Positions 31,911 through 40,500 of a DNA stretch of 64,000 nucleotides are shown in pieces (position 1 is the first letter of the stretch; each line of letters begins with the position of its first letter). The translations under genes and the position numbers were made by a program. The notes beneath the pieces are model-generated. The model had not been told where the DNA came from and made no database searches. It worked only from the letters and a program-made list of their open reading frames with translations. This DNA comes from Acidobacteriota bacterium (lineage in GTDB: Bacteria; Acidobacteriota; Thermoanaerobaculia; Multivoradales; JBCCEF01): NCBI GenBank assembly GCA_039028635.1, contig JBCCHV010000034.1, positions 1 through 64,000 of the forward strand, in the 5' to 3' direction.

Positions 31911-32801
31911 TCAGGAGGCTGCCGGCTTGGCGTCGCCGACGGTGCGCAGCGCCGGGTCCGGTCGCAGCGCTTCCGGCGCCACCGTGTCGAAGGCGGTGCT
32001 CTCGACCTCGATGCGGTGAAAGTAGTTCTTGTCGAGCGGGTACTCGGTGTCTTTCGGCGAGCCGATGATCACCGTCTGGACGAACGGAAACCAGACCCCC
32101 TGAACCTCGCGGTAGTCGGTGAAGTGGATCGTTCCCACAGCGCTCTTCATGCCGTCGCGGACGGTGTAGAAGGCCATCTCCAGCAGACCCGAGTCGCGGC
32201 CGATCCAGAGCTCGTACTGGTCGTGAGTCTCGTTGGCGGCGAAGCTTCCCCAGGTGGCGTACACCAGGTCGTAGGTCTTGCCGTTGTGCTCGTCCTCGCC
32301 GGCATAGGCGACGATCTCGGCATGGCGCAGGCGGTAGGGCAGCTCGTTGAAGTACTGCAGCGTTGGCAAGTAGAACAGGATGTGGTCGTCGTCGGCGAAC
32401 TCCGGCTCCCCGTCGCCCTGCTGCTTGTAGGTCGCCCAGGACTGGATGCCCCAGGTCTCGCCGGCTTTCTCGCCATCGAGGAGCTCGGCGCGGGAGGTGA
32501 AGGTGCCGAGAATCGTCTGGGTGCGAAAGCGCTGCACCTCGCCCGGCCAGTGGCCCATGAAGCGTTTCCAGCCCGGCCAGGTGTCGACCGCCGTCACTTC
32601 TTGGGTGCGAAAGGTCGACCAGGCGGCCAGGCCATGACGCTCGGCGGTGGCTTCGAGGAGGGCACGGCCGCGCTCGACGGCCTCCGCTGTCGGGGCTTCG
32701 ACCTGAAGCGCGGAATTGCGAATATCGGCGAGGCCGCAACCCACCGTCGAGACGGCGAGCAGGCCGAGCAGAAAAATAGTGGCAAGGGACTTCGAGGTCA
32801 T
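31911..32801 (-). CDS. Secreted or lipid-anchored protein of unknown function
   Basis: A 296-residue protein. The N-terminus (MTSKSLATIFLLGLLAVSTVGCG) looks like a lipoprotein signal with an imperfect lipobox before Cys21. The mature part is beta-rich (YKQQGDGEPEFADDDHILFYLP, YELWIGRDSGLLEMAFYTV, REVQGVWFPFVQTVIIG) and recalls LolA/outer-membrane lipoprotein-sorting folds, but I cannot assign it. GGGGAAG precedes the ATG at 32801. It is convergent with the macroglobulin gene, 7 bases between stops. Confidence 0.7.
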   Translation of the reverse strand: MTSKSLATIFLLGLLAVSTVGCGLADIRNSALQVEAPTAEAVERGRALLEATAERHGLAAWSTFRTQEVTAVDTWPGWKRFMGHWPGEVQRFRTQTILGTFTSRAELLDGEKAGETWGIQSWATYKQQGDGEPEFADDDHILFYLPTLQYFNELPYRLRHAEIVAYAGEDEHNGKTYDLVYATWGSFAANETHDQYELWIGRDSGLLEMAFYTVRDGMKSAVGTIHFTDYREVQGVWFPFVQTVIIGSPKDTEYPLDKNYFHRIEVESTAFDTVAPEALRPDPALRTVGDAKPAAS

Positions 32802-32992
32802 GGTGGCTTCCCCGTGGCTCCAGCGATCAAAGCGGTGATCGAATCGACGATATCGAAGTATCGCATCAAAGCTATCTCCCGAGAACGGGAAAGACAAGGG
32901 GCCGCGGAGATCGTTCCGGGCCATGGTTGGTCGCGCAGCGCGGCTGGCCGATCGGCTACGCCGTCAGTTGATCCGAAGCGGCTCGGGCTCGA

Positions 32993-33988
32993 TCAGGGGT
33001 GGGTCCAGATGAAACGCCGCCGCCGCGTCATGCTCTCGGACGATTCGATCGTTTCGCTGCCTTGTTGGAGGGTGCGCTTGGCCTCGAGATGATCGATCGT
33101 CGAGTAGGGGAGGAGGGTCGCGGGGTCCGCGACCACCGTGACCTCGCGGGTCAGCTCGAGCCCTTGGAGGGAGCGCCTCTCCAGAGCTTCGACCGCCTCC
33201 TTCGCATCCTCGCCCTGGGGGGCGGCGGACCAATGCAGCTCGACACAACTCGACTCCCCGGACGCTCGCTCGTCCTCGTCACAGGGCACCCAGCCCGCGA
33301 ACCGGCCCGAGGCGGGCACTTCCACGGTCTTCGACACACTGGGCGTTTCGGCATCGCTGCGGTCGCTGAAGGGGAAGCCCTGCGCCAGGTCTCGATCCAG
33401 CCAAGCCGTGACCAACGCGGCCCAAGCCTGCTTCGAGAGCTGGAAGAGGGACTCGTCGGTGGTCAAAGATTCGATTTGCAAACGGGTCCCGGCGTCGGCC
33501 TCGCTGTCGGCGAGGGCGTTCGCGATCCGAGTTTCGAGGTCCTTCCCGCCATCGACCGACAGGAGCCGTCCGTCGGCCGCAATTTCGAGCCGCTCGACGA
33601 GCTCGGGAAGGTCGTCGACCAGGGCCTGAACCGCCGAGTTCGTCGGGCGAGGCAGGGAACCGAAGAAGGACTTCTGCTGGCCAGAAGTTGGTCGCCGCGG
33701 TGCTGGCACGGTCGGCCAGAGCCTCTCGACCACCATGCCGGGCTCGCCGTTTCGGGCCGAGACCCGCAGGCGGTACTTCATCTGCCGCTGGAGAGTGGTT
33801 CTCGAAGTGCCACTCTGCCGCCAGCCCTCGACCGAGTAGGAGACCTCGGCGGTGGCGCCGGCTGGCCACGCGAAGGTGAGGTGGGTGGGTTGCTCGGCAA
33901 GGCCGGGCTGTGGCGAAAGGACGACTACCAGCAACCCGCAAAGGAGGATGGGTGGCAAGGCGAGGAGCTTCTTCGGCTGAGCGGCCAT
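32993..33988 (-). CDS. Secreted protein of unknown function
   Basis: A 331-residue protein with a signal peptide (about 1-31, ending PGLA) and a mature part of mixed beta strands and acidic helices (TFAWPAGATAEVSYSVEGW, RRSLQGLELTREVTVVAD). Two cysteines near residue 235-245 may form a disulfide. No named family recognised. It lies 191 bases upstream of the preceding secreted gene on the same strand. Confidence 0.65.
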   Translation of the reverse strand: MAAQPKKLLALPPILLCGLLVVVLSPQPGLAEQPTHLTFAWPAGATAEVSYSVEGWRQSGTSRTTLQRQMKYRLRVSARNGEPGMVVERLWPTVPAPRRPTSGQQKSFFGSLPRPTNSAVQALVDDLPELVERLEIAADGRLLSVDGGKDLETRIANALADSEADAGTRLQIESLTTDESLFQLSKQAWAALVTAWLDRDLAQGFPFSDRSDAETPSVSKTVEVPASGRFAGWVPCDEDERASGESSCVELHWSAAPQGEDAKEAVEALERRSLQGLELTREVTVVADPATLLPYSTIDHLEAKRTLQQGSETIESSESMTRRRRFIWTHP

Positions 33989-34069
33989 GGGCAAAGTCTA
34001 GCAACCTCGAGTCCTGAGGGTCGCGGCTCTCCTCGAGCCCTGAGGGGTGCCGTTGGCCGCGACTCGAGG

Positions 34070-36670
34070 TCAGAGCAGGTGGGCGAGCCTCTCCGCGACT
34101 CGGCGAGTGTTCTCATGCTCGGGACCGAACCAGTCGAGAGATTGGCTCGATGCTCGAGAGGCCAGCGCGGCGGCTGCCTCATCGCTGCCGAGGGTGGCGA
34201 GAAGCTTGGCGAGGGACACCTGGCACTGCAGCCAGACCCAGTGCTCGGCAGCGGGGTCCTCGGGGATCAGGGCGACCCCCTGCCGGGCCCAGGCGAGGGC
34301 GGTGGCGTGCTCGCCGCGGGCGATCGACAGGTGGGAGAGGTTGATCAGCAAGGGAACCTCTTGTGCCGGATCTCGCTCCTCGGCGCGCTGGAGGGAGAGC
34401 GCCGTCTGGAGCTCCTCGTCGGCCGCCGACCACACTTGGCGTGCCGCCAGCAGCAGCCCGAAGTCGCGTCGGGCGCTGATCTCGGCGGCCGGGTTGGGAG
34501 GTTGGCTAGCGGCGAGGATGCGGACCGACTCGCGGAGCAGCTCGTCGGCGGTGGCGAGCTCGCCGGCGCGCCAATGGGTGAGGCCGGCGCTGTGAAGTGC
34601 GGCAGCGTAGTGGCTCGAATCGGTGCCGAACAGCCGTCGCCGAAGCTCGAGTGAGCGTTGATACCAGGGCAGGGCCTCGGCGGCTCCCTCCAGCTCGCGC
34701 ACCAGGATCGACTTGAGATGCAGGAGATCACTTCCCAGCAGGCTGTCGAGACCGCCGGCCGACTGCAGGTGGTCATAGGCCTGGTCGACATAGGTTTCGG
34801 CTCGGCCCGGAGCGCCGCCGTCCACCAGAATCGCCGCCAGGACATACCAGCCCTCGGCCCAGTCGGTCTTCTCGCCGGTGCCGGTGGCGAGGTTGGTGAG
34901 GGCCGCCTCGGCGAGGCCTTCGGCCTGATCGTGGCGGCCTTCGTAGAGCAGGGCCATGGCGAGGTCCCGTTGAGCCTGGGCGATCACCGAGGGCGGAGCC
35001 TGGTCGAGCAGCTCGAGGGCCTCTTCGAGATATTGCCGGGCCTGGCCGTAGCGACCCGCACGACGCTCGACGGCGGCGAGGGCACTGAGGGTTTCCGCGG
35101 CCTTGGCCGGGTTGCCGTGCTGACGCTGTCGCAGGGCCCTCTGCAGCAACGGGGCCGCGGTCTCGGAGGCGTCGAGATGGGCGAGGGCGGAGCCCACCGT
35201 GTGCGAGACATCGGCGGCGGCTTCGGGGTGATCGGCGAGCTCCCGGTCGATGCGCGCGGCGGCGGTCTCGAGCAGGTCGCGTACCGATCGCGCTCCGGAG
35301 GGACGGTGACGCAGGTCGCCTTCGGCGAATGAGTCGACGACGAACTGCAGCACCTGCTGGGCCCGATCCCTCTCCTTCTCGGCCGTTTGGCGTGCCTGGT
35401 TGATGCGCAGGTGGTGCCGCAAAAGACTCGCGGCCAGGACTAGCGCCAGCGCCGTGGACAGCCCGAGAGCGAAGGCGGCGAGAGGATTCCGCTGGGCCCA
35501 CTTGCGAATTCTCTGAGGCGGGTTCAGGCGGCGGGCACTTACCGGCCTGCGCTGCAGAAATCGTTTCAGATCGCGGGCGAAAGCCTCGATGGAGTCGTAC
35601 CGCTCGTCGACATCGGCGTCGGTGGCTCGGCGCAGGATGCTGTCGAGGTCTCCGCTCAAGGCTCGGCCGAGTTTCTTGGCAGTGGTGCCGGCCTCGCGGG
35701 CAAGCCGTTGCTGAACGGCGGCATCGAAGCCGGCGTAGGCCGCGTGGAGCGAAGCGGCCGGCGTTGCTTCACCGGGTTTCGTGGTCGTCTCTAGGTCCCG
35801 TGGACGAGCGCCGCAGAGCAGCTCGAAGAGCACCACTCCCAAAGAATAAACATCTGAGGCGGTGGTCACCGCCTCGCCGCGAAGCTGCTCGGGGCTGGCA
35901 TAGGTCGGCGTCAGAGCCTGGTCGGCGGCGGATTCTTGGTTGCCGCTGGCTCCGAGGATGGTGGCGATTCCAAAGTCGACGACCTTTGGCTCGCGGTCGG
36001 CCGTGACCAGCAGGTTGGCAGGCTTCAGATCGCGGTGGATGATGCCATGGCGATGGGCGTGGGCCAGGGCCTCGCAGACCTCGAGGACGAGCGCGATTCG
36101 AGCCTCCAGGGACAGTTTCCGGTGGCGACTGAAGTCCCCGATCGACTCCCCTTGGACGAGCTCCATCACCAGGTAGGGCCGGCCATCGGTGAGCTCTCCG
36201 GCGTCGTAGAGACGAGCGATGGCGCGGTGCTCGAGGCTGCCGAGAATTCGCCGCTCCAGCGCAAAGCGGCGCTGCAGGTCGGAGCCCGCGAACTGTTGGG
36301 GCAGGACCTTGATCGCCACCAGACGGTCGAAGGCCTGGTCGGCGCGGGATGCGAGGTAGACCTCGCCCATGCCGCCGCGGGCGAGCAGCTCGAGGAGCCG
36401 GTAGGGACCGGCTTGTTGCAGCACACGGCCAGCGGGCGGCTCGGCCCTCGGTTCGGTGGTGACTCGTCCCAGGGGTTGCGACAGGAAGCTCTGCGCTTCC
36501 CGGTCGGCCGCGACGAGGGACTCGACCGCCAGGCGCAGCTCGGGGCGGTGGCGGCAAGCGACCTCGAGGACTCCTTGGCGAGCCGCCGGATCGAGATCGA
36601 GGACGCGGTCGAAAAGGGCGTCGACCTCCATCCACCAACGAGGATCGGTGGTCGGGTCCCGATCGCTCAT
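34070..36670 (-). CDS. Transmembrane Ser/Thr protein kinase with TPR sensor tail
   Basis: An 866-residue Hanks-type kinase. A ~85-residue leader is followed by the kinase domain: ARGGMGEVYLA (97-107), Lys121 in VAIKV, HRDLKPANL (212-220), DFGIA (232-236) and SPEQLRG. A membrane segment lies at about 396-417, then tetratricopeptide repeats fill the extracytoplasmic half. The ATG overlaps the stop of the upstream ECF sigma gene by 4 bases, so kinase and sigma factor are made together; the kinase probably phosphorylates or relays to that sigma factor (inference). Confidence 0.9.
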   Translation of the reverse strand: MSDRDPTTDPRWWMEVDALFDRVLDLDPAARQGVLEVACRHRPELRLAVESLVAADREAQSFLSQPLGRVTTEPRAEPPAGRVLQQAGPYRLLELLARGGMGEVYLASRADQAFDRLVAIKVLPQQFAGSDLQRRFALERRILGSLEHRAIARLYDAGELTDGRPYLVMELVQGESIGDFSRHRKLSLEARIALVLEVCEALAHAHRHGIIHRDLKPANLLVTADREPKVVDFGIATILGASGNQESAADQALTPTYASPEQLRGEAVTTASDVYSLGVVLFELLCGARPRDLETTTKPGEATPAASLHAAYAGFDAAVQQRLAREAGTTAKKLGRALSGDLDSILRRATDADVDERYDSIEAFARDLKRFLQRRPVSARRLNPPQRIRKWAQRNPLAAFALGLSTALALVLAASLLRHHLRINQARQTAEKERDRAQQVLQFVVDSFAEGDLRHRPSGARSVRDLLETAAARIDRELADHPEAAADVSHTVGSALAHLDASETAAPLLQRALRQRQHGNPAKAAETLSALAAVERRAGRYGQARQYLEEALELLDQAPPSVIAQAQRDLAMALLYEGRHDQAEGLAEAALTNLATGTGEKTDWAEGWYVLAAILVDGGAPGRAETYVDQAYDHLQSAGGLDSLLGSDLLHLKSILVRELEGAAEALPWYQRSLELRRRLFGTDSSHYAAALHSAGLTHWRAGELATADELLRESVRILAASQPPNPAAEISARRDFGLLLAARQVWSAADEELQTALSLQRAEERDPAQEVPLLINLSHLSIARGEHATALAWARQGVALIPEDPAAEHWVWLQCQVSLAKLLATLGSDEAAAALASRASSQSLDWFGPEHENTRRVAERLAHLL

Positions 36671-37290
36671 GCCGGGTCTTGCGGAGGATTGGGAAGGAGC
36701 TGTGAGTAGAGCCAGGCGCGCGCCCGCCGCATCTGCCGTCCGACGGTCGCCCGCGAGACTCCCTCGAGGTGCGCGATCTCGTCGTAGTCGAGGCCGCCGA
36801 AGAAGTGCAGCTCGAGCATGCTGGCCTTCTGCGGGTCCCAGGTCGCCAGGCGTTCGAGAGCCTGATGCAGCTCGATCAGAGCCTGCGGCGTCGGGCAGGC
36901 CACGTCGCCGATCAATGCCAAGGGGACGTTGACGCACCCCGCGCCGCGTTTCTGTCGGGAGTAGAGGCGCGAGTGATCGATCAGGACCTGGCGCATGATG
37001 CGCGCCGCGAAGGACAGGAAGTGGCGGCGATCGGTCCACTGGATCGGGCCCTGCTGGGCGAGTCGGAGAAAGGCCTCGTTGACCAGGGCCGTCGGCTGCA
37101 GCGTGTGGTTGCTGCGTTCGCCGCTGAAGTAGGCCACGGCGGTACGGCGCAGCTCGCTGTAGAGCTGCTGGAAGACCCGCTCGCCGCCTCCGGCGTCGCC
37201 CCGACTCCAGCGGCGCAAGGCCAGGGTCAGATCGCGGGGTGCATCGGCGAGGCCGAGCTCGGTCGTCGAGCGTTCTTCCGTGGCAGGCAT
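36667..37290 (-). CDS. ECF sigma factor of the kinase-linked group
   Basis: A 207-residue sigma-70 factor resembling the TIGR02999 type: VFQQLYSELRRTAVAYF and TLQPTALVNEAFLRL (region 2), HFLSFAARIMRQVLIDHSR, and a region 4 helix-turn-helix (LDYDEIAHLEGVSRATVGRQMRRARAWL). This type lacks a classic anti-sigma factor and is usually encoded with a Ser/Thr kinase, as here. I chose the ATG at 37290. Confidence 0.88.
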   Translation of the reverse strand: MPATEERSTTELGLADAPRDLTLALRRWSRGDAGGGERVFQQLYSELRRTAVAYFSGERSNHTLQPTALVNEAFLRLAQQGPIQWTDRRHFLSFAARIMRQVLIDHSRLYSRQKRGAGCVNVPLALIGDVACPTPQALIELHQALERLATWDPQKASMLELHFFGGLDYDEIAHLEGVSRATVGRQMRRARAWLYSQLLPNPPQDPA

Positions 37291-37503
37291 CGTTGTCGAC
37301 TTACGCAGGATCTTCCGCGACGTTGCGGGCGGGAGGGGCTGACGACGAGTCGCTGAGCCTGAGCGGCGACGATTGACGCATGTCCTCCCATGCAAGCCGC
37401 TACTCCAAGATCTACTCCTCGTCCGTCTCGCATGCCCATGGAAGTTTGTGGTCGACCCCGGCATGGAAGGTCTCCCGTTCTTGCCTCCGTCCCTCCGGCA
37501 GCG

Positions 37504-40500
37504 GTGACCGAGCGTCACCGAGCGGCCCTGATCGCGCTTCTGGGCCTTCTGCTGATCCTGGGGCTGGCGACGCCGGCAACCGCCGGAGACCAGATCGGCC
37601 ACGCCGACTGGCGGTCTCGACTGCTCGGTGAGACCTTGCCGCGGTCGCTGCAGTGCGGATCGACGGCGACCGCGTCGGTGACTTTGATCAACGTCGGCGC
37701 CTCGCCGTGGCGGGCTGCCGACGGCGACCATCTGCGGGCGGTCGGAGGTCTCGATCCTTTTCGAGGTACCAAGGTTCGCCTGCCGGCAGGAGCCGAAGTG
37801 CCTTACGGCAGCAGCCACACCTTCGATTTCGAGATGACGGCGCCGGCGGCGCCCGGCGACTATCTCTCGGATTGGCGTATGGCCACCGGCGAGCGCCAGT
37901 TCTTCGGTGCCGTGGCCGAGGAGAGCATCCATGTGGTGTGTACTCCGGTGGTCGCCTGGCTCGCCGAGCCGATCGCCGCCTGGGCCGACGATGGTGCCAC
38001 CATCTCCCTCGGTTCGATCCACGAGTACTCGCCAGCGTTGGCTCCCGTCATGGTGATCGTGCCGAGCTCCCAGCAGAGCGGCGACAGCCACCGGATCTCA
38101 GGCCTGCGAGCGGAGACCGTCTCGGGACCGGTGCGGGTCTCGTTGCCGGTCCTGGCGCCCCAAGAGATCCCGCCTGCCGGGTCCCTGACCGTGCAGCCCT
38201 TGATCGCGCCGATTCCCGGCAGATCGCGCAGCGCCCTCGAGCCCTTCGAGGTCTTGGTGGCCTTTGAAGTCGACTCGGTGCCGTATTCCTTCCGCCTCGA
38301 GGGCGAGGTCCAGCGAGCCAGCTTCGGCCAGGTGGACTGTTGGGACCTGACCATCGACGACTACGGCGGGCACACCGTCTACGAAGTCGATCGCACCACC
38401 TTGCCGCAGGACTTCACCTTCGACGTGCGGGTCCGCAACTGCAGTGCCTCCGAAACGCTCAAGGTGCCGAGCGGCGGGTTCGTCTGGGATTCCTCGCAAC
38501 TGCCCACGGGCTTCACCGCCACCTTCACAGTGGGGTGTGCTTCCGTCGATCCCTCGGACTTCTCGTGCCTCTTCGGGCCGGGGGAGTCGGAATCGGTGGC
38601 GACCATCAATCTCACGGCCACTCCCGACGCCGAGAGCGGTGAGCTGGTCAGCCGGGTTTCGGTGTTTCCGGACAATGCCGGCAGCCAGTCCGTTCCCCTC
38701 GACGGGCGGTTCGAAATCGAGAGCTTCGGTTTGGGCCTCGACAACGTCCTGGTCGACGTGCAGTTCGATGGCGGTGCGCCGCTCTCCAACCGAGTGGGCG
38801 ATGGCGGGACCGTCGACGTCGGCAGCGTGCGAGACCAAGATCTACAGTTCGATTTCTCGGTGCTGAACTTCAACTCCCAGTCGATTCATGTCGACGTCTT
38901 CGGCACTTTCCTTTCCGGGGCCGGAGCCGGCGGTTTGGACTTCGAGCACACCTGGCGTCCGGGCGATATTCCGGCCCAGGGACAGCTCGACTTCGAGGGT
39001 GTCCTGCGGGTGGCAGGGGGGCAGTCCGGCCCCTTCCTGCTGCGCCTCGACTTCACCGTCTTTGATCGGCCGATCAACCCCTTCTTCAGTGAAGACTTCA
39101 CCTTCTATATTCGCGGCGATCGCATCATTTGCGGTGGCAGTCCGCCATGCGGTGCGATTCTGGAGGTGGTCGATGAGGCCGGCCTGCCGGTGCGCGCTCT
39201 CTGGCGCGCGGAGGCCAACGTCGGTTTCGAGCAGGAGTTCGAGTTCACCGTTCGCAACGAGGGCGATCAGCTCCTCGAGCTCGACCTGCCGATCACGAGC
39301 ACCGGCGATTCCCGATTCACCCTTTCCAATCCTTCTGATGCGGCCGTGGCGGTGGGCGCCGAGCGCACTTTCTCGGTTTCCTTCGATGCTCGGGGCGCCA
39401 GCCCGAGTGCGACCTATGAAACCACCCTGGTGATCGCCAGCAACTCGGCGATTCGGGACCCCTTCGATTTCACCATCCGAGTTGCACCACTGCCGCTACC
39501 CCCCTTTGAAATCGAGGTCATCGGCTACGATGTGCAGAACTTCAGGGCCGACCTCGGCACTCACTCGGAGCTACCCCTCGAGCTGATCTTCAAGCTCACC
39601 GGCAACTCGGACGACCGCATCTACTTCGGACGCTTCCGAGGTTTGCTCTCGCAGGGCGGTCCGCTGCAATGGACCTGGGCCGATCCGGCGCCCCCCCTCG
39701 GTCTCGACGTCGGCGACCATGTCGCCTTGACCCGCAACGAAACCTATTTCTTCAAGGGGTATCTGAATCGGCGATCGATCGCGGGTAACCTCAACCAGCC
39801 TTTCTCCCTCGAGATCCAGTTCGTCAGTGCCGAGAGCCGTACCGGCGCCAACCCGACGACTCATCAACTCGACCTGGTGGGGAGCTTCGAGGGACTCTAC
39901 AATCCCGTCGCCGACGGGCCGAATCCCGACTGCTCGGCGCCCAGTCATCCTTGCGACGTGGCCTTCTGCGCCCAGCGAGACAACTTCCTGGCTGCGCTCC
40001 CCGGTGAGGTGGCGGCCTGCCTCGCCAACTCGGTCGTGGCGGCCTATAGCTGCAAGAGCTGCGGAATCGTGCCGTTTGTGTCGGCGCCGCCGTTGGTCGC
40101 TCAATGCGTCGGTCTATGCTTCGCCTCGACCGCTTTGGCTTATCTCGGCTGTGACCAGGTGACCCAAGACACCTGGGTTCTCTGGGGGCAGATCCTCACT
40201 CAGCATCTCCAGTGCTACTGCGATCGCGACGGCCGTTACTGCGAACGCGAGTACTTCGTGGGCTACGAGGTCGAAGGCCTGGGACCCTTCGAGCAGGTCG
40301 CCCTCGAAGCGCAGTGCCGGACCCCGGGAGGGTTCGAGATCTTCAGCGGTGGCACGGCGACCCATGGCGCGCCCGTCGATTACGGCATCATCCGGTGCCC
40401 GGAAGGGGCGACGGTCACCCTCGGAACCCTCGAGGTGGACGGTGTCGGAGACCATCGCCGAAGCTGCCGCCTGCTCGATCCGCAGCCCGGCGATCTGCCC